Shown here piece by piece: positions 33,078-40,992 of a stretch of DNA of 40,992 nucleotides. The stretch covers positions 1 to 40,992 of the forward strand of contig NZ_DGIR01000034.1 in the NCBI RefSeq assembly GCF_002386445.1, given 5' to 3'. The notes beneath the pieces were generated by a model that was not told the DNA's origin, did no database searches, and saw only the letters and a program-made list of their open reading frames with translations. Both the position numbers and the translations under genes were made by a program. Each line of letters opens with the position of its first letter. Positions within the stretch are counted from its first letter, which is position 1. This DNA comes from Pseudomonas sp. UBA4617. GTDB taxonomy: Bacteria > Pseudomonadota > Gammaproteobacteria > Pseudomonadales > Pseudomonadaceae.

Positions 33078-34290
33078 ACACACCCAGGCCGATGCCTTGA
33101 TCATCGACGCCGTGCGCACCCCCATCGGCCGATATGCCGGGGCCTTGAGCAGTGTGCGGGCCGATGACCTGGCGGCCATTCCACTCAAGGCGCTGATCCG
33201 CCGCCACCCGGAACTGGACTGGAAGGCCATCGACGACGTGATCCTCGGTTGTGCCAACCAGGCGGGCGAGGACAACCGTAACGTGGCGCACATGGCCAGC
33301 CTGCTGGCCGGGCTGCCCATCGAGGTGCCCGGCACCACCATCAACCGCCTGTGCGGTTCCGGCCTCGACGCCATTGGCACTGCCGCCCGTGCCCTGCGCT
33401 GCGGCGAAGCCGGGTTGATGCTGGCCGGTGGTGTGGAGTCGATGTCGCGTGCGCCGTTCGTCATGGGCAAGGCGGAGCAGGCGTTCGGCCGCGCGGCCGA
33501 ACTGTTCGACACCACCATTGGCTGGCGTTTCATCAACCCTTTGCTGAAGGCGGCCTTCGGCACCGATTCCATGCCGGAAACCGCCGAAAACGTTGCCCAG
33601 CAGTTCGGCATTTCGCGTGCCGACCAGGACGCGTTCGCCCTGCGCAGCCAGCACAAGGCTGCTGCGGCCCAGGCGTGTGGCCGCCTGGCACGGGAAATCG
33701 TGCCGGTCGAAATCGCGCAGCGCAAAGGCCCGGCCAAAGTGGTCGAGCACGACGAGCACCCGCGTGGTGACACCACCCTGGAGCAGCTGGCCAGGCTTGG
33801 CACCCCGTTCCGCGAAGATGGCAGCGTCACCGCCGGCAATGCCTCCGGTGTCAATGACGGCGCCTGCGCGCTGTTGCTGGCCAGCAGCGTCGCCGCCCGT
33901 CGCCACGGCCTCAAGGCCCGCGGGCGCATCGTCGGCATGGCCGCGGCCGGGGTCGAACCGCGGCTGATGGGCATGGGGCCGGTACCGGCTAGCCGCAAGG
34001 TCCTCGAGCTGACCGGGCTGACCTTGGCCGATATGGACGTCATCGAACTCAACGAGGCCTTTGCCGCCCAGGGCTTGGCGGTACTCCGCGAGCTGGGCCT
34101 GGCCGACGACGACAAGCGGGTCAACCCCAATGGCGGAGCCATCGCCCTGGGCCACCCGCTGGGCATGAGCGGTGCACGCCTGGTCACCACTGCCCTGCAC
34201 GAATTGGAGGAAAGCGCCGGGCGCTACGCCCTGTGCACCATGTGCATCGGCGTGGGCCAAGGCATCGCGATGGTCATCGAACGCCTTTGA
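33070..34290 (+). CDS. paaJ: 3-oxoadipyl-CoA thiolase PaaJ
   Basis: The 406-residue thiolase has the nucleophile Cys 95 in NRLCGSGLD, the His motif NPNGGAIALGHPLGMSGAR and the second Cys in CTMCIGVGQG. It cleaves 3-oxoadipyl-CoA to succinyl-CoA and acetyl-CoA and also acts on the earlier 3-oxo-5,6-dehydrosuberyl-CoA. The ATG overlaps the paaI end. Confidence 0.94.
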   Translation: MTEHTQADALIIDAVRTPIGRYAGALSSVRADDLAAIPLKALIRRHPELDWKAIDDVILGCANQAGEDNRNVAHMASLLAGLPIEVPGTTINRLCGSGLDAIGTAARALRCGEAGLMLAGGVESMSRAPFVMGKAEQAFGRAAELFDTTIGWRFINPLLKAAFGTDSMPETAENVAQQFGISRADQDAFALRSQHKAAAAQACGRLAREIVPVEIAQRKGPAKVVEHDEHPRGDTTLEQLARLGTPFREDGSVTAGNASGVNDGACALLLASSVAARRHGLKARGRIVGMAAAGVEPRLMGMGPVPASRKVLELTGLTLADMDVIELNEAFAAQGLAVLRELGLADDDKRVNPNGGAIALGHPLGMSGARLVTTALHELEESAGRYALCTMCIGVGQGIAMVIERL

Positions 34291-34408
34291 GCGGCGCCGA
34301 CCACCGGCCCGTTACCGAACCGAACGCAGCCGTATATGCTGCGCTCATGACACTCACCGCGCAGCCTGCAACCGCTGTGCGGCGTACAAGAACAATTCGA
34401 GTGAAGCC

Positions 34409-35728
34409 ATGAACATGTACCATGATGCCGATCGTGCCCTGCTGGACCCGATGGAAACCGCCAGCGTGGATGCCCTGCGCCAGCACCAGCTGGAGCGCCT
34501 GCGCTGGAGCCTGAAGCACGCCTACGACAACGTACCGCTGTACCGCCAGCGCTTTGCCGAGTGCGGCGCCCACCCCGACGACCTCAAGTGCCTCGAAGAC
34601 CTGGCGAAGTTCCCGTTCACCGGCAAGAACGACCTGCGCGACAACTACCCCTACGGCATGTTCGCCGTACCCCAGCAGGAGGTGGTGCGCCTGCACGCCT
34701 CCAGCGGCACGACTGGCAAGCCGACGGTGGTCGGCTACACCCAGAACGACATCGACACCTGGGCCAACGTGGTGGCCCGCTCGATCCGCGCCGCCGGTGG
34801 GCGCAAGGGGGACAAGGTGCATGTTTCCTACGGCTATGGCCTGTTTACTGGCGGGCTGGGCGCGCATTATGGCGCCGAACGCCTGGGTTGCACGGTGATC
34901 CCCATGTCCGGCGGCCAGACCGAGAAGCAGGTGCAGCTGATCCGCGACTTCCAGCCCGACATCATCATGGTTACCCCGTCCTACATGCTCAACCTGGCCG
35001 ACGAGATCGAGCGCCAGGGTATTGACCCGCACACGCTCCGGCTGCGGCTGGGTATTTTTGGGGCCGAACCCTGGACCGACGAGCTGCGCCGCTCGATCGA
35101 GCAGCGCCTGGGCATCGATGCCCTCGACATTTATGGCCTGTCGGAAATCATGGGCCCTGGGGTGGCGATGGAATGCCTCGAAACCAAGGACGGCCCGACC
35201 ATCTGGGAAGACCATTTCTACCCCGAGATCATCGACCCGATCACCGGTCAGGTATTACCGGACGGCCAGCTGGGTGAGCTGGTGTTCACCTCGCTGAGCA
35301 AGGAAGCGTTGCCCATGGTGCGCTACCGCACCCGCGACCTGACCCGGTTGCTGCCCGGCACCGCCCGGCCGATGCGGCGGATCGGCAAGATCACCGGTCG
35401 CAGCGACGACATGCTGATCATTCGCGGGGTCAACGTGTTTCCGACCCAGGTCGAGGAGCAAGTGCTTAAAATAAAACAGCTTTGTGAGCTTTACGAGATA
35501 CATTTGTATCGAAAAGGAAACCTAGACAGTGTGGAAGTGCATGTGGAGTTGCGTTCGGACTGCCAGCACCTTGATGAAGGCCAGCGCAAGCTGCTGGTGG
35601 CTGAGCTGACCCGGCAGATCAAGACCTATATCGGAATCAGCACTCACGTCTGCCTGCAGCCCGGTGGCACGCTCAAGCGCTCCGAAGGCAAGGCTTGTCA
35701 CGTGTTCGACAAACGGTTGGCCAGCTGA
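34409..35728 (+). CDS. paaK: phenylacetate-CoA ligase PaaK
   Basis: This 439-residue adenylate-forming ligase has the P-loop SSGTTGKPT at 98-106, YGLSEIMGPGV and the C-terminal hinge ITGRSDDMLIIRG. It activates phenylacetate with ATP and CoA to phenylacetyl-CoA, the inducer and first intermediate. Start ATG 34409 gives the usual length. Codons for about residues 351-374 (35460-35530) are strikingly AT-rich (AAA, ATA, CTT, CGA, GGA, CTA) within an otherwise GC-rich gene, although the protein there looks normal. A terminator follows 20 bp after the stop. Confidence 0.95.
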   Translation: MNMYHDADRALLDPMETASVDALRQHQLERLRWSLKHAYDNVPLYRQRFAECGAHPDDLKCLEDLAKFPFTGKNDLRDNYPYGMFAVPQQEVVRLHASSGTTGKPTVVGYTQNDIDTWANVVARSIRAAGGRKGDKVHVSYGYGLFTGGLGAHYGAERLGCTVIPMSGGQTEKQVQLIRDFQPDIIMVTPSYMLNLADEIERQGIDPHTLRLRLGIFGAEPWTDELRRSIEQRLGIDALDIYGLSEIMGPGVAMECLETKDGPTIWEDHFYPEIIDPITGQVLPDGQLGELVFTSLSKEALPMVRYRTRDLTRLLPGTARPMRRIGKITGRSDDMLIIRGVNVFPTQVEEQVLKIKQLCELYEIHLYRKGNLDSVEVHVELRSDCQHLDEGQRKLLVAELTRQIKTYIGISTHVCLQPGGTLKRSEGKACHVFDKRLAS

Positions 35729-35748
35729 TTCATTCGGCTGCCTGTCTG

Positions 35749-35776
35749 GCCCCGGCATCGTCCGGGGCTTTTTTTT
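35749..35776 (+). terminator. rho-independent terminator after paaK
   Basis: GCCCCGG at 35749-35755 pairs with CCGGGGC at 35762-35768 and is followed by eight T residues. It separates paaFGHIJK from the paaABCDE transcript. Confidence 0.9.
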
Positions 35777-35788
35777 GCGTTTTTCCGA

Positions 35789-35816
35789 CTGGCCTCTTCG
35801 CGGGTTTACCCGCGAA
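35789..35816. repeat. P. putida-type REP element
   Basis: CTGGCCTCTTCGCGGG at 35789-35804, continuing into the perfect palindrome TTCGCGGGT-TT-ACCCGCGAA (35797-35816), matches the core of the repetitive extragenic palindrome common between genes in the P. putida group. It sits between the paaK terminator and the paaA promoter. Confidence 0.75.
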
Positions 35817-35847
35817 TGGGCATCAATGTGACACACAAATATTATTC

Positions 35848-35893
35848 GATACAAATGAAATTGTTTGACGCTGTGTTCTGTATCGCTTACAAA
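35848..35893 (+). promoter_or_regulatory. paaA promoter with candidate PaaX operator
   Basis: TTGACG at 35865-35870 and TACAAA at 35888-35893 are spaced by 17 bp, giving a good sigma-70 promoter 31 bp before the paaA ATG. GATACA at 35848-35853 and TGTATC at 35879-35884 form an inverted pair 25 nt apart. The second overlaps the spacer, a position suited to repression. PaaX binding is inferred from recurrence at paaF. Confidence 0.6.
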
Positions 35894-35923
35894 TGACTCA
35901 TGCCTTAGCAGGAGTCGCAGCAC

Positions 35924-36913
35924 ATGTACGCACAGCTAGTGGAAACCGGAGTCAAGCGCGTCAAGTCGCTGGAAGAGATGTCGCCCGAGGAGCGCAACTT
36001 CCAGGAAAAGATCGACGCCGAAATCAAGATAGAGGCCAAGAACTGGATGCCCGAGGCCTACCGCCAGACCCTGATCCGGCAGATCTCGCAGCACGCCCAT
36101 TCGGAAATCGTCGGTATGCTCCCAGAAGGCAACTGGGTCACCCGTGCCCCCAGCCTGAAGCGCAAACTGCAGCTGATGGCCAAGATCCAGGACGAAGCCG
36201 GCCACGGCCTGTACCTGTACAGCGCCATGGAAACCCTGGGCGCCGACCGTGACGAAGAGATCGCCAAGCTGCACGACGGCAAGGCCAAGTATTCGAGCAT
36301 CTTCAACTACCCCACCCTCAGCTGGGCCGACATGGGCGCGGTGGGCTGGCTGGTGGATGGCGCCGCCATCGTCAACCAGGTGGTACTGCAGCGCACCTCC
36401 TATGGCCCGTACTCGCGCGCCATGATCCGTATCTGCAAGGAAGAGAGCTTCCACCAGCGCCAGGGCTACGAAATGCTCCTGACCATGATGCGCCACGGCA
36501 CCCAGGCGCAGCGCGACATGGTCCAGGACGCCATCAACCGCCTGTGGTGGCCGGCGCTGATGATGTTCGGCCCCAGCGACGAACATTCCCCCAACAGCGC
36601 CCAGTCCATGGCCTGGAAAATCAAGCGTCAGACCAACGATGAACTGCGTCAGCGCTTCATCGACCAGACCGTGCCGCAGCTGGAGCTGCTCGGCTGTACC
36701 GCCCCTGATCCGGAACTGAAGTGGAATGCCGAGCGCGGCCACTACGATTTTGGCGAAATCCAGTGGGACGAGTTCTACGAAGTGATCAAGGGCAATGGCC
36801 CGTGCAACCAGGAACGTGTCGCCACCCGGCGCAAGGCCATCGAGGACGGCGCCTGGGTACGCGAGGCTGCGGTGGCCTACGCGCGCAAGCAACAGAACAG
36901 GAACGCCGCCTGA
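35924..36913 (+). CDS. paaA: phenylacetyl-CoA epoxidase, catalytic subunit PaaA
   Basis: This 329-residue di-iron protein has two carboxylate/His motifs of the ferritin-like fold: QDEAGHGLYLYSAME and EESFHQRQGYEMLL. CAGGAG precedes the ATG. With PaaB, PaaC, PaaD and PaaE it inserts one oxygen of O2 into the ring of phenylacetyl-CoA. It is the first gene of paaABCDE. Confidence 0.95.
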   Translation: MYAQLVETGVKRVKSLEEMSPEERNFQEKIDAEIKIEAKNWMPEAYRQTLIRQISQHAHSEIVGMLPEGNWVTRAPSLKRKLQLMAKIQDEAGHGLYLYSAMETLGADRDEEIAKLHDGKAKYSSIFNYPTLSWADMGAVGWLVDGAAIVNQVVLQRTSYGPYSRAMIRICKEESFHQRQGYEMLLTMMRHGTQAQRDMVQDAINRLWWPALMMFGPSDEHSPNSAQSMAWKIKRQTNDELRQRFIDQTVPQLELLGCTAPDPELKWNAERGHYDFGEIQWDEFYEVIKGNGPCNQERVATRRKAIEDGAWVREAAVAYARKQQNRNAA

Positions 36914-36938
36914 GCGGCGATTGATGCGGAGATCGAAA

Positions 36939-37220
36939 ATGTCTGTCTGGACCCTCTATGAAGTGTTCGTGCGCAGCAAGCACGGCCTTAACCACAAGCA
37001 TGTCGGCAGCGTGCACGCTGCCGATGCGGCCATGGCCATCGAGAACGCCCGCGAGCTGTATACCCGCCGCAGCGAGGGCGTAAGCCTGTGGGTGGTACCC
37101 TCGGCCCTGATCACCGCCTCCTCCCCTGACGACAAAGACCCGCTGTTCGCCCCGGCGGACGACAAGGTCTATCGCCACGCCAGCTTTTACGAACTGCCCG
37201 ACGAAGTCGGGCACATGTGA
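36939..37220 (+). CDS. paaB: phenylacetyl-CoA epoxidase subunit PaaB
   Basis: The 93-residue protein matches the small PaaB subunit in size and sequence (WTLYEVFVRSKHGLNHKHVG, ARELYTRRSEGVSLWVVPS, ending DEVGHM). PaaB bridges PaaAC units in the epoxidase complex. It starts 26 bp after paaA. Confidence 0.94.
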   Translation: MSVWTLYEVFVRSKHGLNHKHVGSVHAADAAMAIENARELYTRRSEGVSLWVVPSALITASSPDDKDPLFAPADDKVYRHASFYELPDEVGHM

Positions 37221-37228
37221 GGTTGGCC

Positions 37229-37987
37229 ATGCACAAGCACGATCTGATCCCATACCTGCTGCTGCTCGGCGACAGTGCCCTGGTGCAGGGCCAGCGCCTT
37301 TGCCAATGGTGTGGCCGGGCCCCGGCCCTCGAAGAAGAACTGGCCCTGATGAACGTGGGCCTTGACCTGGTCGGCCAGGCGCGTAACTGGCTGGAATATG
37401 CCGCCGAGCTGCTGGATGATGGCCGCGACGCCGATGCCCTGGCCTTCCGTCGCGACGAGCGGGCCTACCGCAACCTGCTGCTGGTCGAGCAACCCAATGG
37501 CGACTTCGCCGTGACCATGACCAAGCAGTTCCTTTATGACGCTTGGCATTTCGCTGTGCTCCAGGGCCTGGCCGGCTCTCGCGACGAGCGAATTGCCGGG
37601 ATCGCTGCCAAGGCCCTGAAAGAAGTCACCTACCACCTGCGCCGTTCCAGCGAATGGGTACAGCGCCTTGGCGGCGGCACCGAAGAAAGCCGCCAGCGCA
37701 TGCTTGCAGCCATCCCGGCACTGTGGCGCTTCACCGTTGAACTCAGCACTGGCAGTGCCAACGAGGTACAACTGGCCCAGGCAGGTATCGCCGCCGACCC
37801 AGCCAGCGTCGGCGCAGGCTGGCTGCAGCAGGTTGGCGAAGTCTTCGCTTCGGTCGAACTGCCGCTGCCCAAGGCCGCCAGCCAGTTCTACCTGGATGGG
37901 CGCAAAGGTCTTCACACCGAGCATCTTGGCCTGCTGCTGGCTGAGATGCAGTTCCTGCCAAGGGCCTACCCCGATGCAACCTGGTGA
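37229..37987 (+). CDS. paaC: phenylacetyl-CoA epoxidase structural subunit PaaC
   Basis: The 252-residue ferritin-like protein is homologous to PaaA but degenerate at the metal site; recognisable segments include LGDSALVQGQRLCQWCGRAP and DEYAAELL-like helices. It forms the stable PaaAC heterodimer. GAGG lies just before ATG 37229, and its end overlaps paaD by 14 bp. Confidence 0.94.
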   Translation: MHKHDLIPYLLLLGDSALVQGQRLCQWCGRAPALEEELALMNVGLDLVGQARNWLEYAAELLDDGRDADALAFRRDERAYRNLLLVEQPNGDFAVTMTKQFLYDAWHFAVLQGLAGSRDERIAGIAAKALKEVTYHLRRSSEWVQRLGGGTEESRQRMLAAIPALWRFTVELSTGSANEVQLAQAGIAADPASVGAGWLQQVGEVFASVELPLPKAASQFYLDGRKGLHTEHLGLLLAEMQFLPRAYPDATW

Positions 37988-38507
37988 GCTGATTGCCGGC
38001 GACCGTGGCGCCCGCGCGCCACGCGCGGACGACCTGGCGCGTGCCTGGGCGGTGCTGGCCCAGGTCATGGACCCGGAAGTGCCCGTGGTCAGCGTGGTCG
38101 ACCTGGGCATCGTCCGTGGCCTGGACTGGCGTGCTGGCCATCTGCACCTGGTGGTCACGCCGACCTACTCCGGCTGCCCGGCCACCGAGGTGATCGAGGC
38201 GGATATCCGCCAGGCGCTGGAGCAGGCGGGTTTTCCGGCCCCTGCGCTGGAGCGCCGGCTGACGCCGGCATGGACCACCGACTGGATCAGCGAACTGGGC
38301 CGCGAACGCCTGCGTGCCTATGGCATCGCCCCGCCGCAAGGCAGTGGCAGTAAGCGCAGCCTGCTCGGCGAGGTGCCCCAGGTGTGCTGCCCACAATGCG
38401 GCAGCGTCCATACCGCATTGCTCAGCCAGTTCGGCTCCACCGCTTGCAAGGCGCTGTACCGCTGCCGCGAGTGCCTGGAGCCGTTCGACTATTTCAAATG
38501 CATTTGA
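37974..38507 (+). CDS. paaD: PaaD, Fe-S/metal assembly protein of the epoxidase
   Basis: The 177-residue protein has an N-terminal MIP18/DUF59 domain (VMDPEVPVVSVVDLGIV, VTPTYSGCPATEVI) and a C-terminal Cys cluster (CCPQCGSVH, CKALYRCRECLEPF) that probably binds zinc or Fe-S. PaaD is needed to mature the epoxidase and its PaaE reductase. The start overlaps the paaC end. Confidence 0.93.
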   Translation: MQPGELIAGDRGARAPRADDLARAWAVLAQVMDPEVPVVSVVDLGIVRGLDWRAGHLHLVVTPTYSGCPATEVIEADIRQALEQAGFPAPALERRLTPAWTTDWISELGRERLRAYGIAPPQGSGSKRSLLGEVPQVCCPQCGSVHTALLSQFGSTACKALYRCRECLEPFDYFKCI

Positions 38508-38522
38508 GCCGTGGAGAACGCC

Positions 38523-39599
38523 ATGAGCCCGTTTCACAACCTGACCATCAAGCAAGTACGCAACGAGACCCGCGATGCGGTATCGATTGCCTTCGACGTG
38601 CCCGAGCACCTGCGCGAGACGTTCCGCTTCACCCAGGGCCAGTACCTGGTCATGCGCACCCAGCTGGACAACGAAGAAGTCCGCCGTTCCTATTCCATCT
38701 GCAGCGCCGTGCAGGACGGCGAGCTGCGCGTGGCGGTCAAGCGCGTGCCTGGCGGGCGCTTCTCGGCGTTTGCCAATGACGTACTCAAGGCCGGCCAGCA
38801 GCTGGAAGTGATGCCGCCGTCGGGCAGCTTCTTCGTGCCGCTGGACCCGGCCCGCCAGGGCAATTACCTGGGGGTCGCCGCCGGCAGCGGCATTACCCCG
38901 ATCCTGTCGATCATCGCCACCACCCTGGCCAGCGAGCCGCACAGCCGCTTCACCCTGCTGTACGGCAACCGCTCCAGCTCCGGCGCACTGTTCCGCGACA
39001 GGCTCGAAGACCTGAAGAACCGTTACCTCGACCGCCTGAACCTGATTTTCGTGTTCAGCCGCGAACAACAGGATGTCGACTTGTACAACGGTCGCATCGA
39101 TGCCGACAAGTGCGGCCAGCTGTTCTCGCGCTGGCTGGATGTTGCCAGCCTGGATGCGGCGTTCATCTGTGGCCCGCAGGCAATGACCGAGACCGTGCGC
39201 GACAGCCTCAAGGCCAATGGCATGGCCAAGGACCGCATCCACTTCGAACTGTTTGCCGCCGCCGGCAGCGAAGCCCGACGCGAAGCCCGCGAGGCGGCGC
39301 GCCAGGTGGACTCGGCGCTCAGCCACATCACTGTCATCAGCGATGGCCGCGCCCTCACCTTCGACCTGCCACGCAATACCCGCAACGTGCTGGACGCTGG
39401 CAATGCCGTCGGCGCCGAACTGCCGTATTCGTGCAAGGCCGGGGTGTGCTCCACCTGCAAGTGCCGGGTCATCGAAGGCGAGGTGGAAATGGACAGCAAC
39501 CATGCCCTGGAGGATTACGAAGTGGCGGCCGGGTACGTGCTGTCGTGCCAGACCTACCCGGTGAGCGACAAGGTGGTACTCGACTTCGACCAGCTCTGA
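38523..39599 (+). CDS. paaE: phenylacetyl-CoA epoxidase reductase PaaE
   Basis: The 358-residue protein has an FAD domain (RRSYSICS), an NAD(P)H domain (AAGSGITPILSII) and a C-terminal plant-type 2Fe-2S domain (CKAGVCSTCKC plus a later Cys in YVLSCQTYP). It passes NADPH electrons to PaaA. ATG 38523 has GGAG upstream; a GTG 12 bases earlier is less likely. Confidence 0.95.
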   Translation: MSPFHNLTIKQVRNETRDAVSIAFDVPEHLRETFRFTQGQYLVMRTQLDNEEVRRSYSICSAVQDGELRVAVKRVPGGRFSAFANDVLKAGQQLEVMPPSGSFFVPLDPARQGNYLGVAAGSGITPILSIIATTLASEPHSRFTLLYGNRSSSGALFRDRLEDLKNRYLDRLNLIFVFSREQQDVDLYNGRIDADKCGQLFSRWLDVASLDAAFICGPQAMTETVRDSLKANGMAKDRIHFELFAAAGSEARREAREAARQVDSALSHITVISDGRALTFDLPRNTRNVLDAGNAVGAELPYSCKAGVCSTCKCRVIEGEVEMDSNHALEDYEVAAGYVLSCQTYPVSDKVVLDFDQL

Positions 39600-39677
39600 A
39601 ACCGCCCAGGCAGCAGCGACAGGCAACACCCGCGTGACCTCATCAAAAACAATTACAACACCCAGAGATCGCAACCC

Positions 39678-39986
39678 ATGAACCCCGAACGCATCGAAAG
39701 CATCGTCAACCACCCCGACTTCCAGCACCTGGTCCGGCGCAAACGCCGCCTGAACGGCGGCCTGACCCTGGCCATGCTGGTGACCTACTACGGCTTCGTC
39801 CTGCTGGTGGCGTTTTCCCCCAGCACCCTTGGCCAGTCTCTCAGCGGTGGCGTGACTACCGTCGGCATGCTGGTGGGCGTGCTGATGGTACTGCTGTCCT
39901 TCGCCCTCACCGGCATCTATGTGCATCGTGCCAACAACGCGCTCGACCCGCTCAATGACAAGGTCAAGCAGGAGTGCGCACAATGA
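39678..39986 (+). CDS. DUF485 small membrane protein
   Basis: This 102-residue protein has two membrane helices (about 24-46 and 57-80) and the N-terminal FQHLVRRKRRLN stretch of YjcH-like proteins. These are almost always encoded just upstream of ActP-type solute:sodium symporters, as here with an ATGA overlap. It probably assists or is part of the permease. Confidence 0.88.
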   Translation: MNPERIESIVNHPDFQHLVRRKRRLNGGLTLAMLVTYYGFVLLVAFSPSTLGQSLSGGVTTVGMLVGVLMVLLSFALTGIYVHRANNALDPLNDKVKQECAQ

Positions 39987-40992
39987 ACTGGACAGCCATC
40001 TCGATGTTCATGGTGTTCGTCTGCTTCACCTTGCTGGTCACCCGCTGGGCTGCCCTGCGCACCCGCTCGGCCAGTGACTTCTATACCGCCGGCGGGGGCC
40101 TCAGCGGCATGCAGAACGGCCTGGCGATCGCCGGCGACATGATCAGCGCCGCCTCGTTCCTGGGTATTTCGGCGATGATGTTCCTGAACGGCTACGACGG
40201 CCTGCTGTATGCGCTGGGCGTGCTCGCCGGCTGGCCGATCATCCTGTTCCTGATCGCCGAGCGCTTGCGCAACCTGGGCAAGTACACCTTCGCCGACGTG
40301 GTCAGCTACCGCCTGGCGCAAACCCCGGTGCGCCTCACCTCGGCATTCGGCACCCTGGTGGTGGCGCTGATGTACCTGGTCGCGCAGATGGTCGGCGCCG
40401 GCAAGCTGATCGAGCTGCTGTTCGGCATCAGCTACCTGTATGCGGTGATGCTGGTCGGCGTGCTGATGGTCGCCTACGTCACCTTTGGCGGCATGCTCGC
40501 CACCACCTGGGTGCAGATCATCAAGGCAGTGATGCTGTTGTCCGGCACCAGCTTCATGGCGTTCATGGTGCTCAGGCACTTCGGCTTCAGCACCGAGGCG
40601 ATGTTCGCCAGTGCCGTGGCCGTGCATGCCAAGGGCCAGGCGATCATGGCCCCAGGCGGTTTGTTGTCCAGCCCGGTGGATGCCATTTCGCTGGGGCTGG
40701 GCATGATGTTCGGCACGGCCGGCCTGCCGCATATCCTGATGCGCTTCTTTACCGTCAGCGACGCCAAGGAAGCGCGCAAGAGCGTGTTCTATGCCACCGG
40801 CTTCATCGGCTATTTCTACCTGCTGCTGATCGTCATCGGCTTCGGCGCCATCGTCATGGTCGGCACCGAGCCGTCCTATCGCGATGCCACTGGCGCGATC
40901 ATCGGCGGTGGCAACATGGTCGCCGTGCACCTGGCCCAGGCGGTGGGTGGCAACCTGTTCCTCGGTTTCATCTCCGCCGTGGCCTTCGCCAC
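39983..40992 (+). CDS. paaL: phenylacetate permease PaaL, SSS family (partial)
   Basis: The first 336 residues of a sodium:solute symporter of the ActP/PaaL group run off the right edge: SASDFYTAGGGLSGMQNGLAIAGDM-type core, GDMISAASFLG, and multiple helices. In P. putida the gene at this place imports phenylacetate. The complete protein should be about 520 residues. Confidence 0.9.
   Translation, partial: MNWTAISMFMVFVCFTLLVTRWAALRTRSASDFYTAGGGLSGMQNGLAIAGDMISAASFLGISAMMFLNGYDGLLYALGVLAGWPIILFLIAERLRNLGKYTFADVVSYRLAQTPVRLTSAFGTLVVALMYLVAQMVGAGKLIELLFGISYLYAVMLVGVLMVAYVTFGGMLATTWVQIIKAVMLLSGTSFMAFMVLRHFGFSTEAMFASAVAVHAKGQAIMAPGGLLSSPVDAISLGLGMMFGTAGLPHILMRFFTVSDAKEARKSVFYATGFIGYFYLLLIVIGFGAIVMVGTEPSYRDATGAIIGGGNMVAVHLAQAVGGNLFLGFISAVAFA

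Noticed and set aside
37743..39983. 746-codon open frame on the minus strand across paaC-paaE
   Set aside because: It is the antisense of well-supported paa genes in GC-rich DNA, where stop codons are rare, and its translation has no family resemblance.
1..40992. CRISPR arrays, tRNA or rRNA genes, prophage or plasmid-origin features
   Set aside because: I looked for regularly spaced repeats, cloverleaf-like segments and phage or replication genes and saw none.

Overview
The window comes from a Pseudomonas chromosome, most likely the P. putida group. The evidence is the GC-rich coding, a P. putida-type REP palindrome at 35789-35816, and a phenylacetate (paa) cluster in the Pseudomonas order (paaY-paaX divergent from paaFGHIJK, then paaABCDE, a DUF485 gene and a phenylacetate permease running off the right edge). 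Assignments rest on reading motifs and gene order; no database search was run.

Positions 1-12714 are ordinary accessory chromosome: the tail of an unidentified gene, a membrane diguanylate cyclase broken by an in-frame amber codon, a thymidylate-kinase-like P-loop protein, an FMN-dependent monooxygenase, two SDR oxidoreductases divergent from a GlxA/AraC-type regulator, a MaoC-like hydratase, a very hydrophilic small protein, a LysR regulator, a secreted MRJP-like protein, an MDR oxidoreductase, ArfB and a GST. Positions 12715-14016 hold a decayed sigma-54-activator C-terminus and a ROK-family kinase.

The most interesting part is a visibly lower-GC block, 14043-26750, flanked by direct copies of one IS3-family element. 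The left copy has both ends but two frameshifts; the right copy is only the last ~224 bp. Inside are a DinB-like protein, an Lrp/AsnC regulator, homoserine dehydrogenase, an aldehyde dehydrogenase, RidA, an APC amino-acid permease, a PLP gamma-lyase of the Cys/Met family, a divergent XRE-cupin regulator, a standalone B3/4 tRNA-editing-domain protein, a Gdx-type SMR exporter with a guanidine-II (mini-ykkC) riboswitch in its leader, a divergent threonine-synthase paralogue and a decayed second Lrp gene. Together this reads as an L-canavanine utilisation and detoxification island. The permease imports canavanine; the gamma-lyase splits it to homoserine and hydroxyguanidine; homoserine dehydrogenase and the ALDH carry homoserine through aspartate semialdehyde to aspartate; RidA clears reactive imine intermediates; the B3/4 protein deacylates canavanyl-tRNA(Arg); and Gdx, switched by the riboswitch, exports guanidinium-type waste. 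The lyase/homoserine-dehydrogenase/editing-protein logic has been described for canavanine-degrading Pseudomonas (recalled, not looked up). The riboswitch-Gdx module, the altered threonine-synthase paralogue and the IS-bounded architecture are the parts most worth following up.

From 26883 onward there is a SAM methyltransferase, then the paa cluster. PaaK makes phenylacetyl-CoA, PaaABCDE epoxidises it, PaaG isomerises and PaaF/H/J carry out the beta-oxidation-like steps, PaaI and PaaY are thioesterases, and PaaX is the repressor. Inverted GATACA/TGTATC half-sites 25-26 nt apart overlap the paaF and paaA promoters and are candidate PaaX operators.
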